From positions 62,001-126,000 of the IMG/VR virus record IMGVR_UViG_3300042924_006566: a stretch of 64,000 nt of DNA; one strand, 5' to 3'. The position numbers and the translations under genes were made by a program. This document shows positions 32,228-41,775 of this stretch, piece by piece (positions within the stretch are counted from its first letter, which is position 1; every line of letters starts with the position of its first letter). Origin of the DNA: a virus. The notes below the pieces were generated by a model. That model made no database searches, was not told the origin of the DNA, and worked only from the letters and a program-made list of their open reading frames with translations.

Positions 32228-32241
32228 TTATTGTTCTCCGT

Positions 32242-33357
32242 TTAGCAGTTCCACTTGCGTAGTGATTTGTTGATTCTAGAATTTGGATCTTTTGCTGTCT
32301 TGGCAGAAGTCAATCTCTTTTTCATTCCTGTCATTCTGGCACAAAAAGATTTGCGGCGATTAGCTGCCTTAGAACCTGGTTTTAATTTTGATGGTTTAGT
32401 TGTAACAGCCATTGATAACTTGGAACCAGGATTTTGGCGTCTGTAACTTGCAATACCTTTTCTATTTAAGCCACCAGATTCAGACTTGCCTTCTTTGCGT
32501 TGCCAGGCTGGTGTGGCTTCCTCAATATTTTCAACTTCTTCTTTATTGAGTTCTCTAACCGTGTTGTTGCTGGCACTATATTGTTCGCCTGGTTGCAATC
32601 TACCAACTTTATTTTCATGTCGGTTCATTGCAATATGTTTGGCGTGTCTCGGACTCTGAGCGTTTTTCACAATATATTCATGATCAACCGTTTGACCATC
32701 TTTGGTGTGTTTAACAGTTACCGAATAATCACCTTCATAAATTTCTTCGACTTCTTCGTTAACTTTTTCATTCTTGCTTGCCATATAACCAGCAACTGTT
32801 TCCATATAATCAGCAGCCAAAGTTACTTTGGATTGTACCCATGCAGGTAATTGCATTTCTGGATCTTTGATTTCTTTACGAAGCATTTCACATGAACGCT
32901 GAATTTGATCCAGCTGATTCATGATCATACTTCCTTCATCATCCATTTCTTTACCCATTGCAATTGCAACATGGCTTTCATCAATGCTTTCTTTAACGGG
33001 TGGTTTATTTGGGTTTGGTTTCTTTCGAAGCTCACCCTTGGCAGTATAGGCACCATATTTTCTTTCGTATGCGTAAGTTCCTTTTGGTGGTTCACCATGA
33101 AGTGTTTTTCTAGGTGTTACAATGCTTTCGCCTTCTTCAATCCTTTCAACACCTTCCTTTATGGAGTTTAAGTGATCATATTGCTTCATGAAATGAGCAT
33201 GTTTTGCCATGAATGTTACATGACCATCGAGGTCACCTCGCATCAAAGAGGTTTCAGCCGACAGTTTACTCTTTTCGGCCATATCCCTAAAATGTGCAAG
33301 TTGTCTTTCTATCTCAGACTTTTCATAATCTTTGCTGTGTTGTAGGAATGTTTTCAT
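32242..33357 (-). CDS. DUF6321-like conserved phage protein, 371 aa
   Basis: The C-terminus (KPGSKAANRRKSFCARM then GMKKRLTSAKTAKDPNSRI) matches a domain I know as DUF6321 in T4-like aquatic phages. The N-terminal 70 residues are helical, the middle charged. ATGA overlap with the upstream gene. Confidence 0.8.
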   Translation of the reverse strand: MKTFLQHSKDYEKSEIERQLAHFRDMAEKSKLSAETSLMRGDLDGHVTFMAKHAHFMKQYDHLNSIKEGVERIEEGESIVTPRKTLHGEPPKGTYAYERKYGAYTAKGELRKKPNPNKPPVKESIDESHVAIAMGKEMDDEGSMIMNQLDQIQRSCEMLRKEIKDPEMQLPAWVQSKVTLAADYMETVAGYMASKNEKVNEEVEEIYEGDYSVTVKHTKDGQTVDHEYIVKNAQSPRHAKHIAMNRHENKVGRLQPGEQYSASNNTVRELNKEEVENIEEATPAWQRKEGKSESGGLNRKGIASYRRQNPGSKLSMAVTTKPSKLKPGSKAANRRKSFCARMTGMKKRLTSAKTAKDPNSRINKSLRKWNC

Positions 33358-35168
33358 TTCTTTTTATTCTTTTTTATTGTGTAAGTTTGACCTAATTTAT
33401 CCTTTGGGTTTTCCATCGGTTCTTTGTTTGTTGATCCACCTAATACGCCACCAACACCCATTTCATTGTCGCCCGGATCCATGTGAGATTCTAAGAATTT
33501 TTTAAAATTTCTAAAATTCTTTTCTTCTCTATATGTCACATCTCCTAAACCAGACATTGGGTACACAGTTCCTTGTTGTCTAGTATCAAACTCTGGACCT
33601 AAACTCGTCACATTTCTCATTCTTTGACTGACTGTTGGTGCATCAACTATACCCCTTTTCTTTACTTTTTCTTTGTCTTTACTGAAGTTGGTTTCTTTTG
33701 GTTGTGGGTAGACCTTGATTTGCGGGGTGCCTTTGGCTTCACTGTAGGTTCTGAAGGTGTAGGTTTTTGTTCTTTTTGGTGCGTCCCACTTGATGTTGTC
33801 TGTGTTGGTGTCACTGGCTCTGTTGTCTGGGGTAATGTCTCCTGGACCTTCTGCTCTTGGACCACCGGTTGATATTTTGCTATATCCAGTGGGTGTTTTT
33901 CCTGCACGGCTGGTTTTGTAATTCTCAAAAAATCTAGAATTTTTCTTAACATAGTCATTTTCCTTCAAAGTAGATGTGGTTTCATTTTTACCACGGTTTT
34001 CCATACAATAAGAAGCAATCTCATTATAGTTCTTGCCCTCAATAAATGTATTTATTTCTTTATAGGTATCAGTAATATCATCTTCTATTTCTTGATAGGA
34101 TCCACTGTTATTGATATAGATGAATTCATCGAAACAATTTTGATAAGATTCCTTGCATTTTTGTGCTTCCATCCATTTTTCTTGGCGCATCGATTCCGAT
34201 ATCATTTTCGACAATTTCATGTTTCTTTGTTTTGAAACTTCATTTGTCGTATCAACAAACACCATCATTGTCTGGTAACCGAGTTCTTCCAGTTCTTCTT
34301 TCACCCAAATCATTTCTTTTCCTGAATCGGCCGGTCCATTGATAATTAATGGGCCACGAAGACGGATCGATTCTCTGCGATAATCATTTGTTTTTTCTGC
34401 CAGTTTATGTTTATCACAGAGAAAATCATATGCTTGAGTGATATTAATTTCAACGGCTTTTTGTTCAGAAATTGCTTCTCGGATAACAATATCTTTTCCG
34501 GAACCTGGCCCACCCGTCACAAAGATGGCTTTGAAAATACCACGATTTGTGTCTTCATTTAAACCCATACCTTTTCTAACATCATGAAATAACTCTTTAG
34601 CATGATTTGGATTTTTCCTCATTGACGAGGATAGATTTGCATGAAAAGATTTGAAATCGTTGTTCTGTGCATGATTGCGCATATCGGTGCCAGAAATACC
34701 TTTTTTTCTTTCACCAGTCGAAACAACTTTGATGCTCTTGAAATTATAACCACCATGGCCAACTGGTGTTCCAGCTTCATCTTTGAATTTGCCATTGTAG
34801 TGATTCAATAATCTTTCATATTCAGGTACGCGGTCTGCACCAGCAACAACCGTCAAATGACTATAACCTTTTTTATATGCATCTGCAGCATGATGCATGA
34901 TTGATGGTTTCTCTTTACTGGATGTAATGACATTCGTATCTGGAAATGAACGTTTTAGATGCTTCAATTTAACATCAGGAGAAAGTGGATTTTTCTTTGC
35001 ATCTTGTGAATGTGAAGCAACAACAAGATGGTCGGCACCATTTCGTTGGGCCATTTTTTTCATTCCCTCGACGTTTTCTTCGTGACCTTTAGTTGGTGGA
35101 TTCATGCGTCCAAACAACATCACGAGATGTTTGTTTTTTTCTTCTACTAATTCTGAAAATTTCTTCAT
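33354..35168 (-). CDS. nucleotidylyltransferase-P-loop kinase fusion protein
   Basis: 604 residues. Residues about 1-165 are a HIGH-superfamily nucleotidylyltransferase: GRMNPPTKGH (20-29) and ISGTDMR (158-164) match the (H/T)xGH and ISxTxxR motifs of NMN/pantetheine-phosphate adenylyltransferases. Residues about 212-390 are a P-loop domain with VTGGPGSGKD (217-226). The rest is low-complexity with FENYKTSRAGKTPTGYSKIS. Conserved in T4-like aquatic phages; substrate unknown. Neighbouring KxDG-type protein suggests a joint pathway. Confidence 0.85.
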   Translation of the reverse strand: MKKFSELVEEKNKHLVMLFGRMNPPTKGHEENVEGMKKMAQRNGADHLVVASHSQDAKKNPLSPDVKLKHLKRSFPDTNVITSSKEKPSIMHHAADAYKKGYSHLTVVAGADRVPEYERLLNHYNGKFKDEAGTPVGHGGYNFKSIKVVSTGERKKGISGTDMRNHAQNNDFKSFHANLSSSMRKNPNHAKELFHDVRKGMGLNEDTNRGIFKAIFVTGGPGSGKDIVIREAISEQKAVEINITQAYDFLCDKHKLAEKTNDYRRESIRLRGPLIINGPADSGKEMIWVKEELEELGYQTMMVFVDTTNEVSKQRNMKLSKMISESMRQEKWMEAQKCKESYQNCFDEFIYINNSGSYQEIEDDITDTYKEINTFIEGKNYNEIASYCMENRGKNETTSTLKENDYVKKNSRFFENYKTSRAGKTPTGYSKISTGGPRAEGPGDITPDNRASDTNTDNIKWDAPKRTKTYTFRTYSEAKGTPQIKVYPQPKETNFSKDKEKVKKRGIVDAPTVSQRMRNVTSLGPEFDTRQQGTVYPMSGLGDVTYREEKNFRNFKKFLESHMDPGDNEMGVGGVLGGSTNKEPMENPKDKLGQTYTIKKNKKK

Positions 35169-36358
35169 TTTGATCTTGCTAGTCTGTTGAGTCTATTGAA
35201 TTCATTGCGGTCATTGAATTTTGATAGTTGACCTTCATGGTTAATTACAAATCCCTCAGGTTTCACTGGTTGTCCTTTATATTCATGTTTGAGACCACCA
35301 GTATGTGTTGAGAGTGCATGTACGAGAACATCTTTAGCTTTCTGCAAGTGATGGTGTACAGAGAATACATTTTCTAAGTTTTGTTTGTGTAAATTGGTAT
35401 GTTTAATGTGACTCGCAACTTCATCCTGATACTTTTTCTTGGCAGCATCAGTTTTAACTTTGTCGATCTGTTTGTTGTATTTGTTTTCCAAATGTTTCTG
35501 TAAACCCGGAACAGATGGTTTTTCTTGTGTATCCACAGTTGAATTAATGTATGTTTTCACATGATCACGAAGTGATCCATAGGATCCAGGGTTTTCCAGC
35601 GCATCATACATGTAGTTGCCGTGTGCATTATGCACTTTATTTGCAGCTTTCAGATGTTGCGCATATTCAACATGTTGATTGCCAGTCATTTTGACCTTAG
35701 ATGTATCATGACCACCCATTCGGTGATATACCTCGGGATGTTCTTTGAAATTTTCAAAGTTGGGACTGTAGTTTGCAGTCATTGCCTTGGCAGACTTACC
35801 AACATACTCTGTATGATTATAGATGCCGAATTTGGCCTTACGGATCTTTTTTTCTTCTTCCGGATTGTCTGCGGAATAAGTGATTGTGTTGGGAGTAAAC
35901 TTTGTTACACCGCCGGAAGTAGTCTTGTCTTTGCCGGAGAAAAGAACATCACCTTGAAAAACACCCTGTTTTGGTGTAATTTTAGGTAGGTGTTGTAGTG
36001 CGTGAGTTAATTTTTCTACTAGACCTGGTGCATGGCCATGGTTATTTTTAATATCTTCTGGTGTGTAGTTGATTTTTGGATTCTTATTGAAAGCCGATTT
36101 TGATGCCACAAAAAACTTGCCAGTTTCAGGATGATGACCAAATACAATAGAAGGTGATCCATCGTGTTTCATAGTCAAAGTTGAATCGTGACTACCAGCA
36201 ATGATGTGTTTGTGTGCCTGATCTAATGCACCAACGGCGTGTTCAAATCCCCTTTTACCATCGTTAATAGGATGGTCTTCTAGGTGCTCAATATGTTTGA
36301 GTTTTTCGCCTTCCGGCTGTTCTGATTCTTCACGGAGAAACGAAACGAAAGATTTCAT
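35165..36358 (-). CDS. DUF6267-like protein with covalent nucleotidyltransferase motifs
   Basis: 397 residues. Motifs of the ligase/capping-enzyme superfamily are visible in order: KHDG (Lys64, motif I), GVFQGDVLF (132-140, motif III-like), PEGFVI (367-372, motif IV) and SK (Lys380, motif V). The family is uncharacterised. ATG at 36358 has AGAGGT six bases upstream; a GTG at 36385 does not. ATGA overlap with the nucleotidylyltransferase-kinase gene implies joint function. Confidence 0.8.
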   Translation of the reverse strand: MKSFVSFLREESEQPEGEKLKHIEHLEDHPINDGKRGFEHAVGALDQAHKHIIAGSHDSTLTMKHDGSPSIVFGHHPETGKFFVASKSAFNKNPKINYTPEDIKNNHGHAPGLVEKLTHALQHLPKITPKQGVFQGDVLFSGKDKTTSGGVTKFTPNTITYSADNPEEEKKIRKAKFGIYNHTEYVGKSAKAMTANYSPNFENFKEHPEVYHRMGGHDTSKVKMTGNQHVEYAQHLKAANKVHNAHGNYMYDALENPGSYGSLRDHVKTYINSTVDTQEKPSVPGLQKHLENKYNKQIDKVKTDAAKKKYQDEVASHIKHTNLHKQNLENVFSVHHHLQKAKDVLVHALSTHTGGLKHEYKGQPVKPEGFVINHEGQLSKFNDRNEFNRLNRLARSK

Positions 36359-36403
36359 TAATTTACCTCTAGATATGCAACACACTTTGGTTGCCCGTGG
36401 AGT

Positions 36404-36444
36404 TATTTATAACGAATTATATCATAAGAGGTTTAAAAAGTCAA
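36404..36444 (-). promoter_or_regulatory. tandem early and late-type promoters
   Basis: Minus strand TTGACT (36444-36439), 17-bp spacer, extended -10 TATAAT (36421-36416), then TATAAATA (36411-36404), the T4 late box, just downstream. Serves 36358 and the genes below. Stretch 36359-36481 holds nothing else. Confidence 0.7.
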
Positions 36445-36481
36445 ATCTTGTATTTGATATATAAAAGTCAAAACCTTGGAA

Positions 36482-37177
36482 TTAATATACCTCGGTCGCA
36501 CCATTTCCTGCCAAAAAACCCACGCAACCTATATTATCGAACTCCACTAAGTATTTTTTTGGTATGTTTACAAAGTGTGCATGTTCGGTGTCCATATAAT
36601 TCAATAATCTGAAATTCTCATTGATGACATTCAAGTATACATCAATCAACGAGGGACAAAAAGAAAACAGTCTTGTTATTAAAAGATTCGTTGCATCATT
36701 TTGTACATTTTGCATCCAAGTTGGTATTCTTTTCTTGAAAACAAACTTGCCGAAAAGATTATCATAATCTTCTAATCTAAAGTTTTCATTTAAGTTTGTT
36801 CGTGCAGAATATTTGAATATTCTTTTCACAGAATACATCATTTTCTGTGAATTTACACCTTGTTTTAGTGATGCCAATACTCCAAACATTAGAGCATTTT
36901 CGGCATGACTTTTTAGACCTTTAGATGAAAGTTCTCTGACATGAGGAAAATTATTCATGTCAATAAACAAATTGCAATATCGATTTAGTTTATCTAATTC
37001 TTTTTCGGTGAGTTTATTTACAGATGCATCACACAAAAATATAATCGCATCAGGATCTTTTTCTCTAATTGATATTAGTGAATCGATTGTTTGCAAAAAT
37101 CTAACTTCTTCTGAAAAAACACCAATTACGGGTTTTATACAAGATGTTACAATAAATAAATTTTTATCTGGAATCAT
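36482..37177 (-). CDS. glycan-cluster protein of unknown function, 231 aa
   Basis: Opens NLFIVTSCIKPVIGVFSEE, with FLCDASVNKLTEKELDKL and a C-terminal CVGFLAGNGATEV. Similar proteins occur in glycosyltransferase loci of T4-like phages. Probably a nucleotide-sugar-type or transferase-like fold, not provable here. Confidence 0.65.
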   Translation of the reverse strand: MIPDKNLFIVTSCIKPVIGVFSEEVRFLQTIDSLISIREKDPDAIIFLCDASVNKLTEKELDKLNRYCNLFIDMNNFPHVRELSSKGLKSHAENALMFGVLASLKQGVNSQKMMYSVKRIFKYSARTNLNENFRLEDYDNLFGKFVFKKRIPTWMQNVQNDATNLLITRLFSFCPSLIDVYLNVINENFRLLNYMDTEHAHFVNIPKKYLVEFDNIGCVGFLAGNGATEVY

Positions 37178-38205
37178 AGAAAATTTTTCAATAAATCATC
37201 ATCTCTGAATAAATTTATAGCCTCGGCCCTCGGAAAAGGATTTCCAGCATTAAAATCATTTATCAGTATTCGTTTGGAATTAAGTAATCCGGAAATCAAT
37301 TGAATGTTTTTGAAACCTAAAGATTCTAACATGGACCGTGTAATGTGATCAACAGATTTAGGTCGAGAAGTGGTAAAAATAATTTGTGCGCCTTTACTTT
37401 GATATTCCAACATAATTTTTACATTGTTCTCTAAAACAATTGGTGGATCATAATATGTGTTTGATCCAACTCTTGTTTGTGATTTTATGAGTGTGCCGTC
37501 AATATCACAGAAGAATACAGGTTTATCATTATATTCAAACCAATCTTGTGCAGTACCAACATCAAAATAATTCGTCACATCTTTTTTGATGAAAACATGA
37601 TTTTTGTCAATCATCCTTCCAATTACATCAGATACAAATATTTCTCCTGTATATTTGCATATTTCTTCATACGATTCGATATAATCTTTTGCTCTGCTGA
37701 ATTTATAACCACCAACACAAAATGTATTAGAAACAACCCGCTTTTCAATTATGTTCGTAATGATCATCTGTTCATTTGCAATAACAAAGCTTTTTGATGA
37801 GAGTTTTTTCAACACTTCGTGCTTTGTAATGTCTGAAACACAAATATAATTTCCAGATTCTATTTCATGATCAAAGAAACTGTCACAATCTTTGATAAAG
37901 ATTTCGTCATCGACAATATTTGCTATCTTTAGGATTTCATAGACGGTTTCAGCAGGACCTCTCGTTGGCTTTTCTAAAATTACAACTCGCACATCTTCTC
38001 CCAATTCATGATGTATAAAATCTTTTGCGTTGTATTTTTCATCATGTTCCTTTAAGATACCAATAGTGATATTGTGTCCCATCTCCTTATATCTGTAAAC
38101 AGAATTTGAGAGCATCATATCGTGTTTGTAGTCAAAAAGAAGATATTTTGGTTTCATATCTGGAAAACGAGTTGATAATCCAGCCGCAGGCACAATAATT
38201 TCCAT
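37174..38205 (-). CDS. sugar-nucleotidyltransferase / HAD phosphatase fusion
   Basis: 343 residues. Residues about 1-225 are an NTP-transferase: VPAAGLSTRFP...KPKYLL (G-x-G-x-R...K motif) and KDCDSFFDHEI. Residues about 228-343 are a HAD-type domain with FFCDIDGTLI (DxDGT) and TTSRPKS. Predicted to make an NDP-sugar and dephosphorylate an intermediate. Confidence 0.85.
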   Translation of the reverse strand: MEIIVPAAGLSTRFPDMKPKYLLFDYKHDMMLSNSVYRYKEMGHNITIGILKEHDEKYNAKDFIHHELGEDVRVVILEKPTRGPAETVYEILKIANIVDDEIFIKDCDSFFDHEIESGNYICVSDITKHEVLKKLSSKSFVIANEQMIITNIIEKRVVSNTFCVGGYKFSRAKDYIESYEEICKYTGEIFVSDVIGRMIDKNHVFIKKDVTNYFDVGTAQDWFEYNDKPVFFCDIDGTLIKSQTRVGSNTYYDPPIVLENNVKIMLEYQSKGAQIIFTTSRPKSVDHITRSMLESLGFKNIQLISGLLNSKRILINDFNAGNPFPRAEAINLFRDDDLLKNFL

Positions 38206-38221
38206 AGTTATTCCATTTCAC

Positions 38222-38977
38222 TTATGTTTTTAAATAATTCCACAATTGTTCTATATTTCTTTTCACAAAATTATAATTGAAATCATCTTTTTTGCAATGT
38301 ACATAAACTCTGAGTAACATCAGTATTAATAATGAATCATTGAAAGCTTGTGGATAAAAATATTTTAATTCATCTTTAATATTCTGTAACTTAACATCCA
38401 ATTTTAGATTTTCATTTCTCAGAAACCATTTACATTCCAAATCTTGTCTCAATTTAGCTATATCAAATATGTATGAGTCATATTCGATTGTCACGGGATC
38501 AATAAAATAGAAACCTTTTTTTGTATGCATAATATTTTCTAATGTCATATCGCCGTGATATAATGATTGTGGTAATTTTTTAGGTAATAATTCTATTAGT
38601 TCATCTTTTGTAAATGGTAGATTACTATCTTGATTCATCCACATTAACTTCTGATTGTATATTTCCGTGTAGTCTTTTTCTTTTGTATTAGACTTAAATT
38701 TATCTATTGTTTCCTTGATAAAATTAATCAAAGGATCTGTGTCGGAATGAATTAAATAATTTTTCATGTCGAGACCATGAATATATTGCATATTCATTGT
38801 TTGCGAGTCACAAATATAAATTTTTGGCACGGGAAAACCAGCATTCAATAATGCCTGCATCCTTTCGATGTTTCTTAACACATTACCATTTTTCTTAACA
38901 TATAGTCCGTGTTCATTCTCCATCAAATAAACTTGGCTACCAGAATGGCCATGAAATTCTTTTACGATTTTATCCAT
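38222..38977 (-). CDS. APH-type phosphotransferase
   Basis: 251 residues, aminoglycoside/choline kinase fold: YHGDMTLENIM (HGDxxxxN) and FIDPVTIEYDSYIFDIAKL, with a C-terminal helical part. Likely phosphorylates a sugar or lipid-carrier-type small molecule in the glycan pathway. Confidence 0.8.
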   Translation of the reverse strand: MDKIVKEFHGHSGSQVYLMENEHGLYVKKNGNVLRNIERMQALLNAGFPVPKIYICDSQTMNMQYIHGLDMKNYLIHSDTDPLINFIKETIDKFKSNTKEKDYTEIYNQKLMWMNQDSNLPFTKDELIELLPKKLPQSLYHGDMTLENIMHTKKGFYFIDPVTIEYDSYIFDIAKLRQDLECKWFLRNENLKLDVKLQNIKDELKYFYPQAFNDSLLILMLLRVYVHCKKDDFNYNFVKRNIEQLWNYLKT

Positions 38978-39639
38978 TGGTCATAATCATCACGAATCAA
39001 AGAATGCCATGTTCCATTGTGCGGACCTGGAGGAAAAGGATTGTTCATGTTAACATAAACAAGTTTTTCTCCGTGTAAATTGTGTTCATGTAGATTTGCT
39101 CGCATCATATCTTCACCTATGAATTGATTTCCTGCATTATAATACTTATCAATGTTATTGTAGGTCGACATGTACTTCAACATATTTTCATGCGAACTAA
39201 AAGCAAACTGATCATTACCAAAATTTCTTTCAGGTACCATTCTACAATTTGGTATATAAAGTATTCGACTATCAAGTTTTTCAAAGGGTATCTTCACATT
39301 CAACGCATAATCTGTACGAGACTTGATAATCCAATCGTATTCTCCTAATATAATTTGGCTGCACCTATACATGGAATATAACATTCGGTATGTAAATTTT
39401 GGTGGATGCTTTTGGGGATTAGGAGTATTAGTGTAACGATTATCAAAATCACCAAGAGGGGGAGTTTCGAATTCATAATTTTTTGGTCGGTATAATTCTA
39501 ACAGTTTTCTTTCGTTTTCGAATTTCCAAGAATGCACATAAACATCCACATCATAGTGATCCAAAAGATTTTTCTTATAAAATTCGAAACCTTTTTCAAA
39601 GGATCTGGCCTGGCCAGAAAAACATAGTGCTATTTTCAT
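38962..39639 (-). CDS. putative glycosyltransferase, 225 aa
   Basis: Begins MKIALCFSGQARSFEKGF and contains VYVHSWKF and WIIKSRTDYALN; the same layout as its upstream neighbour. FSGQxR-type proteins are found in surface-polysaccharide loci and are predicted GT-A transferases. Confidence 0.7.
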   Translation of the reverse strand: MKIALCFSGQARSFEKGFEFYKKNLLDHYDVDVYVHSWKFENERKLLELYRPKNYEFETPPLGDFDNRYTNTPNPQKHPPKFTYRMLYSMYRCSQIILGEYDWIIKSRTDYALNVKIPFEKLDSRILYIPNCRMVPERNFGNDQFAFSSHENMLKYMSTYNNIDKYYNAGNQFIGEDMMRANLHEHNLHGEKLVYVNMNNPFPPGPHNGTWHSLIRDDYDQWIKS

Positions 39640-40322
39640 CTCTGTAGACCCACTGGCAAATTGAATGTTTCAAATGGTGTATTAGTCATTACCAAATTTC
39701 TAAGTAACATCATATGTGGGCAATAACGTTCATGTTTATGAATTCTAATATTTTCTTCACCGTAAACTTTTTTATATCTCAAATAATCTTCAAAATCTTT
39801 TTCAAATTGTGTTGAGTGTAATTTTTCATAATTGTCATATATAAAATAATTTTTTGCATAGTCAAACGGCATTATTGCAAAAATATCCGATATCAGATTG
39901 TATGATTCTTCTAAGGGAGTATAAATTTTATCGACATTTTCAAATTGAAAAGGATACTTGAATGCAATATCATATCTGCAATAAACTAGTATGTCATATT
40001 TTTCTTCTATCAGATCAAAGGCTCTCTTTCGACTAAAATTCATTGATGCATTTCCAGCAACTTTATCGTCTGGAGCATTTTTCGGATTCGTTGATCGTAT
40101 TCTAGATTCAATTTTGTTGAATTGATCCTCGTATTTTTTAAAATCTTCACAGAGAATAGCTCTGGGAACAAGAGTATGTTTGACATCATCTATTTCTCTC
40201 GCATCCATCGACCAGATATGGCAATAAACATCCATATCATTAATATCAATGAATTTTTTGATATTCTCTTTGGTCTTTTCAAATGTTCTGTATTGACCTG
40301 ATAATATTATACACTTTTTCAT
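39636..40322 (-). CDS. putative glycosyltransferase, 228 aa
   Basis: KKCIILSGQYRTFEKTK, VYCHIWSMD and ILVYCRYDIAF mirror the neighbouring 225-residue protein, so the two are probably paralogues. ATG at 40322 overlaps the methyltransferase stop (ATGA); an in-frame TTG at 40337 is rejected. Confidence 0.7.
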   Translation of the reverse strand: MKKCIILSGQYRTFEKTKENIKKFIDINDMDVYCHIWSMDAREIDDVKHTLVPRAILCEDFKKYEDQFNKIESRIRSTNPKNAPDDKVAGNASMNFSRKRAFDLIEEKYDILVYCRYDIAFKYPFQFENVDKIYTPLEESYNLISDIFAIMPFDYAKNYFIYDNYEKLHSTQFEKDFEDYLRYKKVYGEENIRIHKHERYCPHMMLLRNLVMTNTPFETFNLPVGLQR

Positions 40323-40894
40323 TTGTACCAATACCAAACATCACATTCGGTTGTCATTATTTCTTTGTTGACCTTTGTTGCAAATTCATTCGCTGCACGA
40401 TTGACACCTTCAATTGCTGTAAAATCATGTCCCGAGAATATGCCTCCAGGTTTTAAGAATTTATAATAGTTTTCACAGTCTTTAGATAATTGATCATAAG
40501 TATGTAAACCATCAATAAAAATAAAATCAAATTGTTCTTCGTGAAAATCAACTACCGCATCATCAGAAGTTTTTCTGATAAGCGTGAAACGATTGTTAAA
40601 AATTTTCATTCTTTCCATCATTCGATTGAAAACTTCTTCTCGTTCATTTAGTGGTCGACCATTCCAATCAACATAGTTCTCATACGGATCAATCGAAATT
40701 AGATTTAAATCTTCTTTTGAACTTAACAAAAATTCTGTTGTGTCACCGATATCACATCCAATTTCTAATCCAATAGGATTATTAAAATCTTTTATCAGTT
40801 CGGATAGACCATATCCAGAACACTTGAAAATATTTTTTGGTGTTTGTGTTCCAAAAGCTTGTTGAAAAGTATTGAATTTTATAAGGTCACTCAT
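40319..40894 (-). CDS. class I SAM-dependent methyltransferase
   Basis: 191 residues: GLEIGCDIGDTTEFLL (motif I), ISIDPYENY, DFIFIDGLHTYDQL (motif IV-like) and LKPGGIFSGHDF. Methyltransf_24-type, usually acting on sugars in glycan clusters. Confidence 0.88.
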   Translation of the reverse strand: MSDLIKFNTFQQAFGTQTPKNIFKCSGYGLSELIKDFNNPIGLEIGCDIGDTTEFLLSSKEDLNLISIDPYENYVDWNGRPLNEREEVFNRMMERMKIFNNRFTLIRKTSDDAVVDFHEEQFDFIFIDGLHTYDQLSKDCENYYKFLKPGGIFSGHDFTAIEGVNRAANEFATKVNKEIMTTECDVWYWYK

Positions 40895-41775
40895 TATACT
40901 GTCCTGTAAACAAAATGTTGATTGGGATCGTCTTGATCATATTTTTCTTGTATAAACTTTTTCCATTCAGGAACTCGGTCGTACTGATGCACGATGCAAA
41001 ATGGAGTTCCTTTTTTACAATGTGACGAATCTTGACCAGTTAAAACTTTACCGTTTTCCCACAAAGGTTCGGCTTCAGTTAAGAAAGGTCTGAATTTTTC
41101 TATTTTTGATCGATCAACTGTGGTGCCGGCTTGACAAGCCCATCCATCGGACTGTGATGCAAAAAATGTAACATCTTTATATGGTTGTGTATTCAATAGA
41201 ACATTATACACCGCTTGATCAACTATTGGAATAGGTCTATTAATAGCATTTGTGAAAATGTTGAAGACCAGGTCTTTCACATATTCTGATTTACCACCGA
41301 TGGTACCCACATTGTATATTACAGTGTCTTTAAACAAGTTGTGTATATAAGGACCATATGCTTGCATCAAATTTTCATTTCCCCAAGGTTCATCTTTATA
41401 TCTCATACTTTCAGAACCAGCAACTAACTTATACTTAGTGTTTATATGAAAATCTAACCACTCACACGGATCAATTTGAAAATAAACATCTTTAACATCT
41501 GTTGTCACAACATAATTATAATTTTGCCAGTTATTTCTAAGATATTCGTATATTGATAAAAATCGAGCAACATGAATGGGCACATTCATCTGTGGCATAT
41601 CGACCAATACGAATCCTTTTTCTTGTAACTTATTTTTTGTTTCCTGTGATGCGTTGCCAACAACCATCACTTTATCACCACTAAAACCACATTCATCAAT
41701 TGATTCGACCCAAGGTTTCAACTGACTATAATTGTAATTGGTGAAACCTCCAATAATTAAATTCTTTTTCTCCAT
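40894..41775 (-). CDS. putative glycosyltransferase, 293 aa
   Basis: GGFTNYNYSQLKPWVESI start, VVTTDVKDVYFQIDP (metal-binding DxxD), VYNVGTIGGKSEYVKDL, and VDQAVYNVLL. Matches the layout of GT-A transferases annotated in phage and bacterial surface-sugar loci. Confidence 0.75.
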   Translation of the reverse strand: MEKKNLIIGGFTNYNYSQLKPWVESIDECGFSGDKVMVVGNASQETKNKLQEKGFVLVDMPQMNVPIHVARFLSIYEYLRNNWQNYNYVVTTDVKDVYFQIDPCEWLDFHINTKYKLVAGSESMRYKDEPWGNENLMQAYGPYIHNLFKDTVIYNVGTIGGKSEYVKDLVFNIFTNAINRPIPIVDQAVYNVLLNTQPYKDVTFFASQSDGWACQAGTTVDRSKIEKFRPFLTEAEPLWENGKVLTGQDSSHCKKGTPFCIVHQYDRVPEWKKFIQEKYDQDDPNQHFVYRTV

